A DNA stretch of 64,000 nt from Silvania confinis (GCF_025564085.1 NZ_JAMGZJ010000070.1:62001-126000); one strand, 5' to 3'. Shown: positions 1-9,147, numbered from the stretch's first letter. Made by a program: numbers and translations. The notes: generated from the sequence alone by a model not told the origin.

Positions 1-143
1 GGTTTGAGAGGGCGACGATAAAAACCGTAGCGTTCAGCCCAGCGTTTACGGTAGGCAGGGGCCTTACGTCCGCGCACCCACAAACGTATCCAAATCAGTG
101 GCTGGATAAGGTAGAGAAGGGCGGTGTAAAGCAATTCGAGCAT
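1..143 (-). CDS. waaA: Kdo transferase WaaA (partial, N-terminus only)
   Basis: The window cuts this gene; only the first 47 codons are present, starting at the ATG whose complement is 141-143. The N-terminus (MLELLYTALLYLIQP, then WIRLWVRGRKAPAYRKRW) is the membrane-anchoring start of 3-deoxy-D-manno-octulosonate transferase as known in E. coli. The enzyme adds two Kdo residues to lipid IVA on the cytoplasmic face of the inner membrane, giving the acceptor for the heptosyltransferases encoded further on. It is divergent from waaQ, the normal arrangement of the waa locus. The rest of the gene lies outside the window. Confidence 0.93.
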   Translation of the reverse strand, partial: MLELLYTALLYLIQPLIWIRLWVRGRKAPAYRKRWAERYGFYRRPLK

Positions 144-552
144 AGTAAATCGCTGACTTAGGGATGTGCTGGGAATTCTATGTATTTAGCTGGGGCTTTA
201 CCATTACTTTTCCCGATTTTAAATTAAATAGCCCCGGTGAGGCCTAAGGGACTCATGAGATAACGTTTTTAGCCATTTAAAGTACATTTTTACTGTGTAT
301 GCATAGCCTCATCCATGACACGGACAAATCACTCGCATAGCAAGCCATTCTTGATGTTACATTTCATTGATTTGAGAGATAAAAATCGCTTGACTGTACA
401 AGGTTTATTCGTATCGGATCGTGCCAAAAGAAATGGTACACTAGCGCACACAAATGAGTGCGATATCAGTAATCGGGTAGCTGTTGAGCCTGGGGCGGTA
501 GCGTGCTTTTTCTGCTTACCTTTATCGGATAATCACAACAAAAGAGTCGCCT
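144..552. promoter_or_regulatory. Divergent waaA/waaQ intergenic region with long waaQ leader
   Basis: These 409 bases hold no convincing gene. The short reading frame beginning at 315 runs through the leader and has no family resemblance. The region should contain the promoters of waaA (minus) and waaQ (plus). A possible -35 element TTGACT lies at 390-395, without a convincing -10 partner. The 3' third carries the JUMPstart/ops element at 475-506. In E. coli the 5' leader of this operon is also the source of the small RNA RirA; whether that holds here is inference only. Confidence 0.6.
475..506 (+). promoter_or_regulatory. JUMPstart sequence with ops element (RfaH recruitment)
   Basis: The sequence GGTAGCTGTTGAGCC followed by GGCGGTAGCGTGC (494-506) matches the JUMPstart element and its ops core, GGCGGTAGYNTG. 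In enterobacteria ops pauses RNA polymerase on the non-template strand and recruits RfaH, which suppresses termination through long LPS, capsule and O-antigen operons. It lies 46 bases before the waaQ start, as expected for the waaQ operon. Confidence 0.93.
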
Positions 553-1623
553 GTGGAAAAGCCATTTCGAAAAATTCTGCTCATAAAAATGCGGTTTCAC
601 GGAGATATGTTATTAACGACTCCGGTCATTAGTACGTTAAAGCAGAATTATCCTGACGCAAAAATCGATGTGCTTCTTTACCAGGACACGTTCCCCATTT
701 TGTCTGAAAATCCTGAAATTAATGCGCTGTATGGCATTAAGAATAAAAAGGCTAAAGCGGTTGAAAAACTTACCAATTTCATCAGTTTGATTAGAGATTT
801 ACGTGCTAATCAGTACGACCTGATTATCAACCTGACGGATCAGTGGATGGTTGCACTGCTGGTCCGGTTATTAGGTGCGCCGGTGCGCATTTCTCAAGAT
901 TATAGCCACCGTCAGTCTGCATTCTGGCGCAGCAGCTTCACCCATCTGGCGCCGCTGGTGGGGGATAATGTGGTAGAGAGTAATCTGTCCGTGCTGGCGC
1001 CGCTGGGCATAAAATCCCGGGTGACGCACACGACGATGAGCTATCACCCCTCCTGCTGGGAACGTGTACGCAGTGAATTAGATCAGGCGGGCGTCGGGGA
1101 GCATTACATCGTTATTCAGCCAACGGCGCGTCAAATATTCAAGTGCTGGAATAACGAGAAGTTTTCGCAAGTTATTGATGCTCTGCATGACCGTGGTTAT
1201 CAAGTGGTACTCACATCCGGGCCGGGTGCCGACGATCTTGCCTGCGTGAATGCCATTGCAGGCGGATGCAAAACAGCGCCTGTGACTACGCTGGCAGGCA
1301 AAGTGACGTTTCCAGAACTGGGTGCATTGATTGCTCATGCCCGACTCTTTATCGGCGTTGATTCTGCCCCTGGACATATTGCTGCTGCTGTAGGAACGCC
1401 ACTGGTCTGTTTATTTGGTGCGACGGATCATATCTTCTGGCGACCATGGTCAAACAACATGATCCAATTTTGGGCGGGTGATTATCGACCCATGCCGCCA
1501 CGTGAGCAGCGCGACCGCAACGAAATGTATCTTTCAGCTATACCGGCAGAGGATGTTATTGCTGCCATTGACAGGTTACTGCCTGAAAGAGTGATCCCAT
1601 CAGTGGAAGATGCCCCCTTATGA
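553..1623 (+). CDS. waaQ: LPS heptosyltransferase III WaaQ
   Basis: WaaQ is a GT9-family enzyme that adds the side-branch heptose (HepIII) to HepII of the inner core, using ADP-heptose in the cytoplasm. The protein is 356 aa, and its start (MEKPFRKILLIKMRFHGDM) is essentially that of E. coli WaaQ. The C-terminal half carries the family's donor-site region (VVIQPTARQIFKCW-like segment, then LFIGVDSAPGHIAAA and LFGATDHIFWRPW). The start codon is GTG with a weak ribosome site. It is the first gene of the RfaH-controlled core operon, and its stop overlaps the waaG start by 4 bases (ATGA), which suggests translational coupling. Confidence 0.95.
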   Translation: MEKPFRKILLIKMRFHGDMLLTTPVISTLKQNYPDAKIDVLLYQDTFPILSENPEINALYGIKNKKAKAVEKLTNFISLIRDLRANQYDLIINLTDQWMVALLVRLLGAPVRISQDYSHRQSAFWRSSFTHLAPLVGDNVVESNLSVLAPLGIKSRVTHTTMSYHPSCWERVRSELDQAGVGEHYIVIQPTARQIFKCWNNEKFSQVIDALHDRGYQVVLTSGPGADDLACVNAIAGGCKTAPVTTLAGKVTFPELGALIAHARLFIGVDSAPGHIAAAVGTPLVCLFGATDHIFWRPWSNNMIQFWAGDYRPMPPREQRDRNEMYLSAIPAEDVIAAIDRLLPERVIPSVEDAPL

Positions 1624-2744
1624 TCATTGCCTTTTGCTTATATAAATACTTTCCGTTTGGCGGTTTGCAGCGTGATTTTATGCGTATTGCTCAGACCATC
1701 GCCGCGCGTGGCCACCATGTGCGCATCTATACCCAGTTTTGGGAGGGTGATTGCCCTGACGTTTTTGAATTAATCCGTGTGCCGGTCAAATCCCGAACGA
1801 ATCATGGACGTAATGCTGAATATTATGCGTGGGTACAAGCACACTTACTCGAGCATCCGGTCGATCGCATTGTCGGTTTTAATAAAATGCCGGGGCTGGA
1901 CGTTTATTACGCGGCCGATGTCTGTTATGCCGAGAAAGTGGCGCAGGAGAAAGGCTTTTTCTATCGTCTGACATCTCGTTATCGCCATTATGCTGCTTTT
2001 GAACGGGCGACGTTTGAACAGGGGAAACCCACTCAGCTTTTGATGCTGACCGATAAACAGATCGCTGATTTTCAAAAGCATTATCAGACCGAAAGCGAGC
2101 GTTTTCGTATCCTCCCGCCGGGGATTTATCCGGACAGAAAATACAGCCAGCAGATCCCCAATAGTCGGGAAGTCTATCGTCAGAAAAATGGCATTGGCGA
2201 GCAGCAACATCTATTGCTGCAGGTCGGCTCTGACTTTAGCCGTAAAGGCGTCGATCGCTCCATCGAAGCGCTGGCCTCATTGCCGCAGAGCATTCGGCTC
2301 AATACGCGTCTCTTTATTGTCGGGCAGGATAAGCCGCGCAAGTTTGAAGCGCTGGCCGACAAGCTTGGGGTACGGGAAAATGTCAGTTTCTTCTCCGGGC
2401 GCAACGATGTTGCTGAATTAATGGCTGCAGCGGATTTATTATTGCATCCAGCCTATCAGGAAGCGGCAGGCATAGTCCTGCTGGAGGCCATCACTGCGGG
2501 GTTGCCGGTGGTGACCACGGCGGTGTGCGGCTACGCGCATTATATTGCGGATGCAAACGGCGGCGCGGTGCTTGAAGAACCTTTCCGCCAGCAGGCCTTC
2601 AACGACATAGTACGTAAAGCGCTGACAGAGCCTTCACTACGATCCGCCTGGGCAGAAAATGCACGGCATTATGCGGATACACAAGATTTGTACAGTCTGC
2701 CTGAGAAAGCAGCGGATATCATAACAGGTGGTTTGGATGGTTGA
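1620..2744 (+). CDS. waaG: LPS glucosyltransferase I WaaG
   Basis: WaaG transfers the first outer-core glucose from UDP-glucose to HepII. At 374 aa it has the length of the E. coli enzyme. It shows the GT4 (GT-B) layout: an N-terminal acceptor domain opening [19 protein letters not shown], then a donor domain with the [13 protein letters not shown] loop and the EAAGIVLLE (E-x7-E) motif near residue 280. Its start overlaps waaQ by 4 bases and its end overlaps waaP by 8 bases, so waaQGP form one tightly coupled unit. Confidence 0.96.
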   Translation: MIIAFCLYKYFPFGGLQRDFMRIAQTIAARGHHVRIYTQFWEGDCPDVFELIRVPVKSRTNHGRNAEYYAWVQAHLLEHPVDRIVGFNKMPGLDVYYAADVCYAEKVAQEKGFFYRLTSRYRHYAAFERATFEQGKPTQLLMLTDKQIADFQKHYQTESERFRILPPGIYPDRKYSQQIPNSREVYRQKNGIGEQQHLLLQVGSDFSRKGVDRSIEALASLPQSIRLNTRLFIVGQDKPRKFEALADKLGVRENVSFFSGRNDVAELMAAADLLLHPAYQEAAGIVLLEAITAGLPVVTTAVCGYAHYIADANGGAVLEEPFRQQAFNDIVRKALTEPSLRSAWAENARHYADTQDLYSLPEKAADIITGGLDG

Positions 2745-3534
2745 GCTGAAAGAGCCGTTAGCCACGTTATGGCGTGGTAAAGATGCTTTTGAGCAAGTCA
2801 AAGCGTTGCAGGGCGAGGTCTTCAGAGAGCTCGAGACCCGACGTACACTACGCTTTGAACTGGCAGGAAAAAGTTATTTCCTCAAATGGCACCGGGGCAC
2901 GACCCTGAAAGAGATCGTAAAAAACCTGCTCTCATTGCGCACGCCCGTTTTGGGTGCTGACAGGGAGTGGAATGCGATTCATCGCTTGCAGGGCCTGGGT
3001 GTAGATACCATGTACGGCGTTGGATTCGGAGAGAAAGGGGTTAACCCGCTGACCCGGACATCGTTCATCATTACTGAAGATCTGACCCCCACAATAAGCC
3101 TTGAAGACTACTGTGCGGATTGGGCGACCAATCCTCCGGACATAAAAGTGAAGCGCATGCTTATTGAGCGTGTCGCGACGATGGTGCGTAAGATGCATGC
3201 CGGCGGGATTAATCATCGTGACTGCTATATTTGCCACTTCCTGCTGCATTTGCCTTTCTCGGGCCTGAAAGACGATTTAAAAATCTCAGTTATTGACCTG
3301 CACCGGGCGCAGATCCGCAATAAAGTGCCGCGTCGCTGGCGTGATAAAGATCTGATTGGATTGTATTTTTCCTCATTAAATATCGGATTGACGCAGCGCG
3401 ATGTCTGGCGGTTTTTAAAAATATATTTTGAGCAACCCCTTAAAGATATTCTTGCCAGTGAGGGTGAACTCATTCAACAGGCAAATATCAGAGCCAATAA
3501 AATTCGCGAAAGAACAATCCGTAAATCATTATGA
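2737..3534 (+). CDS. waaP: LPS core heptose(I) kinase WaaP
   Basis: WaaP phosphorylates HepI of the inner core, a step needed for outer-membrane barrier function in E. coli and Salmonella. The protein is a eukaryotic-type kinase fold: Lys50 lies in SYFLKWHRG, and the catalytic loop [16 protein letters not shown] has Asp162, the residue known to be essential in E. coli WaaP. I chose the ATG at 2737 (MVELKEP), giving 265 aa as in E. coli; a GTG three codons upstream is also in frame. It overlaps waaG by 8 bases. No WaaY (HepII kinase) homologue is found in this locus. Confidence 0.95.
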   Translation: MVELKEPLATLWRGKDAFEQVKALQGEVFRELETRRTLRFELAGKSYFLKWHRGTTLKEIVKNLLSLRTPVLGADREWNAIHRLQGLGVDTMYGVGFGEKGVNPLTRTSFIITEDLTPTISLEDYCADWATNPPDIKVKRMLIERVATMVRKMHAGGINHRDCYICHFLLHLPFSGLKDDLKISVIDLHRAQIRNKVPRRWRDKDLIGLYFSSLNIGLTQRDVWRFLKIYFEQPLKDILASEGELIQQANIRANKIRERTIRKSL

Positions 3535-3617
3535 TCGTCCAGTAGACCGATTGGATTGTTACCGCGGGTCAGGTGTTTATGAATCGTCTATTCACCTATA
3601 ATAGATAAGAGTTAATT
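3535..3617 (+). promoter_or_regulatory. Possible internal promoter before the GT8 genes
   Basis: This 83-base gap separates the coupled waaQGP block from the next gene. A perfect TATAAT lies at 3597-3602, 16 bases before the ATG at 3618, but no good -35 partner stands at the right spacing. It may be a weak internal promoter or chance in AT-rich DNA. Confidence 0.25.
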
Positions 3618-4628
3618 ATGTCTCAATTCAGCGACAAAGACGTTATTCTTTCAGTACACGAATATAACTTTAAAAGTAATCCCTCTGAAGAAAGTTTTAA
3701 TATAGCCTTTGGCATCGATAAACACTTCCTTTTCGGTTGCGGCGTTGCCATTTCATCGATATTGTTAAACAACAAAACAATTAACTTTGAATTCCATGTC
3801 TTTACTGACTATTTTAGTGAAGAAGATAAGGCACGGTTTTCGGCTTTGGCTAAGCAATATCATAGCTGTATAAAAGTTTATTTAATTAACTGTGAAAAAC
3901 TGAAGTCATTGCCAAGTACCAAAAACTGGAGTTATGCAACATATTTTCGTTTCGTCATAGCAGACTATTTTTATCATAAGATCGATAAACTACTATATCT
4001 GGATGCTGATATTGCCTGTAAAGGGGACATTCAGGAGTTAGTTGATTATCAATTTGCAGAGCATGAAGTTGCTGCCGTCGTTTCTGAAAGAGATGTCGAG
4101 TGGTGGACAAACCGTTCTGTGACGCTGACGACTCCGGCGCTGGTCGCAGGCTATTTCAATGCAGGTTTCTTGCTGATCAATATCAATGAATGGCATAAGA
4201 ACGATATTTCGAGTAAAGCGATTGAAATGTTGCGTGTGCCTGAGTGGGTAGAAAAAATAACCCATTTGGATCAGGATGTACTGAATGTGCTGTTGGCAGG
4301 AAAAGTCAGGTTTATCAATGGTAAATACAATACGCGCTTTAGCCTTAATTATGAGTTAAAGGACGTTGTCGAAAATCCAGTTAATGATGAAACGGTGTTT
4401 ATTCATTATATTGGCCCAACTAAGCCCTGGCATGAATGGGCCAGTTACCCGGTGTCAAAAAGCTTTTTGATTGCCAAAGATGCCTCACCCTGGCATAATT
4501 TTGACCTCCTGAAGCCAACGAACAGTAACCAATTCAGATACTCGGCTAAACACAAGTTCAATCAAAAATTGTACATGCAAGGTATCTTAAATTACCTTCA
4601 CTATTACAAGCTTAAAATTATGAAATAG
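3618..4628 (+). CDS. waaO: GT8 LPS core hexosyltransferase, WaaI/WaaO type
   Basis: This 336-aa protein belongs to glycosyltransferase family 8. It has the AYGID-like start of the fold (FGIDKHFLFGCGVAISSIL), the metal-binding DxD motif in LLYLDADIACKGD near residue 130, FNAGFLLININEW, DQDVLNVLL and the C-terminal IHYIGPTKPWHEW block. The segment LKSLPSTKNWSYATYFRF is nearly that of E. coli WaaO, the UDP-hexose:(glucosyl)LPS alpha-1,3-hexosyltransferase, and the position before a second GT8 gene and waaK matches Salmonella rfaI-rfaJ-rfaK and the E. coli R2 order. Galactose or glucose as donor cannot be told by reading. The gene is AT-rich compared with waaQGP, as is usual for the variable outer-core genes. 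Confidence 0.8.
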   Translation: MSQFSDKDVILSVHEYNFKSNPSEESFNIAFGIDKHFLFGCGVAISSILLNNKTINFEFHVFTDYFSEEDKARFSALAKQYHSCIKVYLINCEKLKSLPSTKNWSYATYFRFVIADYFYHKIDKLLYLDADIACKGDIQELVDYQFAEHEVAAVVSERDVEWWTNRSVTLTTPALVAGYFNAGFLLININEWHKNDISSKAIEMLRVPEWVEKITHLDQDVLNVLLAGKVRFINGKYNTRFSLNYELKDVVENPVNDETVFIHYIGPTKPWHEWASYPVSKSFLIAKDASPWHNFDLLKPTNSNQFRYSAKHKFNQKLYMQGILNYLHYYKLKIMK

Positions 4629-4739
4629 TGATGCGAGACTGCCTTACAGAAGAGTAGAGTAACTCACTAAACATGTTGGCCATAGCGTCCGTAAATTAGA
4701 TTATTACGCAACGTTAATGATGGTGAAAGGTAATCAAAA

Positions 4740-5759
4740 TTGGATTTTAAACAACTCACTCAGTTTAAAGATATCATTGTGCTGGACAGGCGTGTTGAAG
4801 TGCGCGACGATCGTGACACGTTTAATATCTCCTGGGGTATCGATAAAAACTACCAGACAGGCGCTGCAATTTCAATTGCATCGATCCTGGAGAACAATAA
4901 ACAGCAGGCAATAGACTTTACCTTTCATATCATTTCCGATTATATTGACAGTGAGTATGTTGCACTTCTCACTCAATTGGCTGAGCAATATCGTACTGTT
5001 ATAAAACTGTATCATATTGATGCTGAACCGTTGTCTTCTCTGCCTAAAACCAACATCTGGCCCGTCTCAATTTATTACCGTTTAATCTCCTTTGATTATT
5101 TTTCTGAACGCCTGGATAAGCTCCTTTATCTTGATGCAGATATTACCTGCAAGGGATCTTTGCACGATCTCGCCGCACTTGAATTTACCGATGAATACGG
5201 TGCCGTGGTAATAGATGTAGATTCTATGCAAAATAAAAGTGCGAATCGTTTAAATAATGCAGAATTCAAAGGCAATTATTTTAACTCTGGTGTGATGTAT
5301 ATCAATTTACAACAGTGGCTACGCTCAAATCTTACTGAACGGTTTTTCGCGTTGCTGGCAGATGATGAACTTGTTAAAAATTTAAAATATCCTGATCAGG
5401 ATATTTTGAATGTCATGTTCCTCCATCACGTTAAACTACTACCCAGAGAGTACAATGCGATATATTCTCTGAAATCTGAATTTGAGACAAAAGACATTAA
5501 CCATTACAAGTCTACTATCAACGATCGTACTGTCTTTATCCACTATACGGGCGTAACCAAACCCTGGCATAGCTGGGCTGATTACCCATCCGCACTCTTT
5601 TTCCGTAGAGTCTATGCGTTATCCCCGTGGAAAGATATTCCGTATCAAGGCGCTGTGCGAAAGCATGAGTACCGGGAAAAGTATAAACACCTGCTTTATC
5701 AAAATAAATTTATTGACGGTATTTTGGCTGCAGTTAAATATAATTTAATGAAAGGTTGA
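4740..5759 (+). CDS. waaJ: GT8 LPS core hexosyltransferase, WaaJ/WaaR type
   Basis: This is a second family 8 glycosyltransferase, 339 aa, clearly a diverged paralogue of the upstream gene. It has SWGIDKNYQTGAAISIASILE, the DxD motif in LLYLDADITCKGS, YFNSGVMYINLQQW, PDQDILNVMFLHH and VFIHYTGVTKPWHSW. Its place between the WaaI/O-type gene and waaK suggests the alpha-1,2-hexosyltransferase that adds the third outer-core hexose (WaaJ in Salmonella, WaaR in R2). The start appears to be TTG at 4740, with a GAAAGG ribosome site about 10 bases upstream; no ATG in frame gives the conserved N-terminus. AT-rich. Linkage and donor are inferred from gene order. Confidence 0.72.
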   Translation: MDFKQLTQFKDIIVLDRRVEVRDDRDTFNISWGIDKNYQTGAAISIASILENNKQQAIDFTFHIISDYIDSEYVALLTQLAEQYRTVIKLYHIDAEPLSSLPKTNIWPVSIYYRLISFDYFSERLDKLLYLDADITCKGSLHDLAALEFTDEYGAVVIDVDSMQNKSANRLNNAEFKGNYFNSGVMYINLQQWLRSNLTERFFALLADDELVKNLKYPDQDILNVMFLHHVKLLPREYNAIYSLKSEFETKDINHYKSTINDRTVFIHYTGVTKPWHSWADYPSALFFRRVYALSPWKDIPYQGAVRKHEYREKYKHLLYQNKFIDGILAAVKYNLMKG

Positions 5760-5765
5760 TCCTGG

Positions 5766-6908
5766 ATGGTTGATAAAATTATATTTACGGTTACACCTAT
5801 CTTTTCCATTCCCCCTCGTGGCGCAGCAGCGGTAGAGACCTGGATGTACCAGGTTGCACAACGAACCACGATACCGAACCGGATTGTGTGTATCAGGAAT
5901 GAGGGTTACGACGATTACTCACGTGTGAATGAAAACTGTAGCATCCACCGCGTGGGGTTTAGTCGTGTGTATAAACGTCTTTTTCAGAAATGGACGCGAC
6001 TCGACCCTCTCCCCTACTCGCAACGGATACTGAATATCGCAAAAGATTTTCCCGTAACCGACAATAGCGTGATCGTTGTGCATAACAGTATGAAGTTGTA
6101 TCGGCAAATCCGCCAACGTGCCCCACAGGCAAAGGTTGCCCTACATATGCATAATGCGTTCGAGCCGAAAGGGATCGAGCATGATGTAAAAATGATTGTG
6201 CCAAGCTTATTTTTAAAGAATTATTATCACGCTTACCTTCCAGACGCAGATATTGAGATTGTGCCAAATGGGATTGATTTAAAAAGCTATCAGTCCAACG
6301 CTACGCCGATATCAGATCCTGGAATTAATATCTTACCTGATGAGAAAGTCATCTTTTACGCAGGGCGTATTGTGCCGGACAAGGGTATTTTGTTACTCCT
6401 CCAGGCGTTTGAAAAGCTGGTTGCGACCAATAACAATTTAAAGCTCATTGTTGTCGGTGACTATAACGAGGTCAGCAAAACAGACGGTGGGGCCTACCAG
6501 CGCGAGGTAAGAGTCGTTGCAGAACGTCTCGGGGATCGATGTATTATGTTAGGAAGCCTCCCACCCGATCAGATGCATCGATATTACCCGCTGGGTGATG
6601 TAGTGGTTATTCCGTCCCAGTTCCAGGAGCCATTCTGCATGGTGGCAATAGAGGCGATGGGAGCGGGAAAACCGGTGCTGGTCAGTACGCGAGGGGGAAT
6701 GGTTGAATTCGTTAAGGAAAACAATACCGGCTATCACCTGCAAGAACCGATGACAGCAGAAACCATTGCTCAGGATATTGTGGCTGTTTTGCACAATCCT
6801 GAACTGTCCGACGTCGCTAAACGCGGGCAAAATTACGTTTATAATCATTACAGTTGGACTGGCGTGACCCAAAGGTTTGAAGAGGTCATTCATAAATGGT
6901 TTAACTAA
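5766..6908 (+). CDS. waaK: LPS core N-acetylglucosaminyltransferase WaaK
   Basis: The 380-aa GT4 protein begins MVDKIIFTVTPIFSIPPRGA and carries AVETWMYQVA, LFQKWTRLDPLPYSQRILNI, the donor-domain YAGRIVPDKGILLLLQAF and an E-x7-E motif in EPFCMVAIE. These blocks are close to Salmonella RfaK (381 aa), the UDP-GlcNAc:(glucosyl)LPS alpha-1,2-N-acetylglucosaminyltransferase. In Salmonella this terminal GlcNAc is needed for O-antigen ligation, which fits the ligase gene facing it. It starts 6 bases after the GT8 gene and ends the plus-strand core operon at a strong terminator. Confidence 0.88.
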   Translation: MVDKIIFTVTPIFSIPPRGAAAVETWMYQVAQRTTIPNRIVCIRNEGYDDYSRVNENCSIHRVGFSRVYKRLFQKWTRLDPLPYSQRILNIAKDFPVTDNSVIVVHNSMKLYRQIRQRAPQAKVALHMHNAFEPKGIEHDVKMIVPSLFLKNYYHAYLPDADIEIVPNGIDLKSYQSNATPISDPGINILPDEKVIFYAGRIVPDKGILLLLQAFEKLVATNNNLKLIVVGDYNEVSKTDGGAYQREVRVVAERLGDRCIMLGSLPPDQMHRYYPLGDVVVIPSQFQEPFCMVAIEAMGAGKPVLVSTRGGMVEFVKENNTGYHLQEPMTAETIAQDIVAVLHNPELSDVAKRGQNYVYNHYSWTGVTQRFEEVIHKWFN

Positions 6909-6910
6909 AA

Positions 6911-6936
6911 AAAGGCTACGTAACGTAGCCTTTTTT
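6911..6936. terminator. Bidirectional terminator between waaK and waaL
   Basis: A perfect 7-bp stem GGCTACG/CGTAGCC with a 3-base loop is flanked by A-runs and T-runs on both sides, so it can end both the waaQ operon (plus) and the hldD-waaL operon (minus). Confidence 0.92.
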
Positions 6937-6938
6937 GA

Positions 6939-8153
6939 TCATGCTTTCTTATTTTTAAGCGCTAACAGAAGGCCTGACAAAATACCCAGCAGATCTAGCT
7001 CTATCTGCTCAAAGTTCCCACGGATGATGAAATAGCCGAAGAAAGATAACATGATGATGATATAGGCATTTAATGGCGAATAGCGGTTGTCTCTAAATGC
7101 GTTAGACAGGCACTCTCTAATTACGCCTGCATACACGAACAAAAGCCCTGCCAGACCCAGGAGACCCGTGCCGAACCAGACAAAGAGTGCCAGATTATGC
7201 GGCCCTATAGACTCACGGGAGATCCATTCCGGGTAATCAACAACGCGTTTATTATAAACCTCATCATAGGCTTTATTGCCAAAGCCATAGCCTTTTATCG
7301 GATTCTCAAGGATGAGGTCAAATGCGCTTCCCTGGGTTCCGTTAGTGTAGCGAGAGGAACTGTCGGTTTGCTGCAACTTATACGCTAACTTTGCCGACAT
7401 CTCTTTATGCGCGAACAGCGCGGTGACAATAACGGCTGCAACGATCCCACCGGCAATCACTAATTTCCACTGCTTGTACATGATGGTCCACACCAGACCC
7501 ACTATCAGTACTGATAGCCATGCTCCGCGAGACAGGGTTCCAAGCATCAGGAAAAGATACACTGTGCTCAATACGAGAAAGGCAATACGGTATTTTGCTG
7601 ATTTAATGAGCCATAAGTTTAACAAGGCGGGGAACAGAAAGACTAATGCGTCAGAAATGCTACGATGCCTGTAATCCGTAAATGGCATAATGTCATTCTT
7701 AAAATCCTGATAGTAGGAAAAAAGCTCTGCCAGGCTGCACAGAATTAATGCACAAAGGAATGATGAAAAAATCAGTTTTGAGATTAGCTCTTTTGCTTCA
7801 TCCTTGAGTAACACCGGAATGGTAAGCGTACACAACAACATGTTTTCTATAACAGAATTGTTTATCGATTTCAGACTGGCTTTAAAGTCCGGCGTTTGAA
7901 ACAAAGAAAGTAATACCGCAACGGTTAGGAAAACAATACTGCTAAAAAGAAATGTTTTGAAAACAGGCGTGAAATCTCTGAAATGTTTACATAAATAAAC
8001 AATTGTGGTGCCTGTCATAAGAATAACAATAAGATGTTTGTAGCGTGTAATATTGTCTAAAAAATAAGTAGCAATAAACAAGAATACAAGAGTTCTGTTC
8101 CAGTATAACTGCCAGTTTTTTTTCTCTTTAAAGAAAAATAATGTTTGGATCAT
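6939..8153 (-). CDS. waaL: O-antigen ligase WaaL
   Basis: WaaL is an inner-membrane protein of about 12 membrane segments that transfers O antigen from undecaprenyl diphosphate to the completed core on the periplasmic side. Resemblance to Salmonella WaaL is clear in FLDNITRYKHLIVILM, LGTLSRGAWLSVLIVG, YKLQQTDSSSRYTNGTQGSA and IKGYGFGNKAYDEVYNKRVVDYP. The large periplasmic loop carries ESIGPHN with the conserved catalytic-region histidine. I prefer the second of two adjacent ATGs (8153) because GGAGC then sits 5 bases upstream; the first ATG is at 8156. It is the last gene of hldD-waaF-waaC-waaL, 25 bases after waaC. Ligases are the most variable part of this operon. Confidence 0.93.
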   Translation of the reverse strand: MIQTLFFFKEKKNWQLYWNRTLVFLFIATYFLDNITRYKHLIVILMTGTTIVYLCKHFRDFTPVFKTFLFSSIVFLTVAVLLSLFQTPDFKASLKSINNSVIENMLLCTLTIPVLLKDEAKELISKLIFSSFLCALILCSLAELFSYYQDFKNDIMPFTDYRHRSISDALVFLFPALLNLWLIKSAKYRIAFLVLSTVYLFLMLGTLSRGAWLSVLIVGLVWTIMYKQWKLVIAGGIVAAVIVTALFAHKEMSAKLAYKLQQTDSSSRYTNGTQGSAFDLILENPIKGYGFGNKAYDEVYNKRVVDYPEWISRESIGPHNLALFVWFGTGLLGLAGLLFVYAGVIRECLSNAFRDNRYSPLNAYIIIMLSFFGYFIIRGNFEQIELDLLGILSGLLLALKNKKA

Positions 8154-8181
8154 CATTGCTCCGACATCTGCTTACGAGTAT

Positions 8182-9144
8182 TTATAGCTTCAACAGTAAA
8201 CGATCAAATACGGTAGAAGCGGACAGATTTTCAAGGCTTCTACTCGCAGAACGACACTCTTCCTGGTTCTTCCCGTAACCACCAATTAAGCCCGGATCCG
8301 TTGGCCCATATAATGTAATATTTGGCCGATCCAGTGCCGCAGTCAGATGACTCAAACCTGTATCGACGGAGACGACAGCTTTAGCACCCGCCAACACGTG
8401 AGCCACGTCTTCCAGACTCATTCGTGGTAAGACATCGACGTAATCAAATCCTTCTGCCAGCCTTTTTGCTCTGGCTTCTTCATGAGCCGCCCCCCATGGC
8501 AGCTTAATGCGTACTCCTGCTTCGCTCAGAAACCCAATCAACTCTCGCCAGTGGGCTTCAGGCCAATGCTTATCGTCCCGGGTCGTGGCGTGTAAAAATA
8601 CCACATACGGGTTCATATCCGTATTCAGATGATTCAGGAAATGGCGGGCGATGGCGTAGTCACCCTGCGCTGTGGGTTTTACATAACCCAGACTTTTGGC
8701 GAACAGTTCACGGGTACGCTCTACGGCGTGCTGTTGCTTTGCAATATGATGCCGATGACGATAGAACAGGCTCGCCAGCGGCTCACGAGCGGTTTGCCAG
8801 TCCATGCCATGTTTTTCGCCATGCGCCAAACGGGTGACCAACGCCGCGCTTTTTACCAACCCCTGCGCGTCGATAATTGCATCGTATTGGTGGGTGCGAA
8901 CGGCCTCGCGAAAGGAGAGGCGCTCCGCTTTCACAGGTGCAGAAAACCACGCTTTGCGCCAGCGGCGGATAGCTACGGGGATCACGCGATCGACCGCAGC
9001 ATGCCAGGTCGGGATCTGTGCGAATCCTTCTTCGACCACCCAGTCAAATCGAATACCCGGAATGGTCTGCATCGCGTCAGTCAGCGCGGGCAGAGTGTGC
9101 AGCACATCGCCCATTGAGGACGTTTTAACGATCAGCACACGCAT
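8182..9144 (-). CDS. waaC: LPS heptosyltransferase I WaaC
   Basis: WaaC adds the first L,D-heptose from ADP-heptose to Kdo2-lipid A. The 320-aa GT9 protein opens MRVLIVKTSSMGDVLHTLPAL, which contains the conserved acceptor-side Asp of the family (D13 in E. coli). The donor domain shows ATTRDDKHWPEAHW and SVDTGLSHLTAALDRPNITLYGPTDP. It lies 3 bases downstream of waaF and upstream of waaL in the hldD operon. Confidence 0.97.
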   Translation of the reverse strand: MRVLIVKTSSMGDVLHTLPALTDAMQTIPGIRFDWVVEEGFAQIPTWHAAVDRVIPVAIRRWRKAWFSAPVKAERLSFREAVRTHQYDAIIDAQGLVKSAALVTRLAHGEKHGMDWQTAREPLASLFYRHRHHIAKQQHAVERTRELFAKSLGYVKPTAQGDYAIARHFLNHLNTDMNPYVVFLHATTRDDKHWPEAHWRELIGFLSEAGVRIKLPWGAAHEEARAKRLAEGFDYVDVLPRMSLEDVAHVLAGAKAVVSVDTGLSHLTAALDRPNITLYGPTDPGLIGGYGKNQEECRSASRSLENLSASTVFDRLLLKL

Positions 9145-9147
9145 TTG

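Noticed and set aside
315-632. 105-aa open frame in the waaQ leader
   Set aside because: It spans the JUMPstart element and the start of waaQ in another frame, has no ribosome site and no recognisable domain.
7197-7674. Short plus-strand frames opposite waaL
   Set aside because: They lie within a membrane protein gene read from the other strand and lack start signals.
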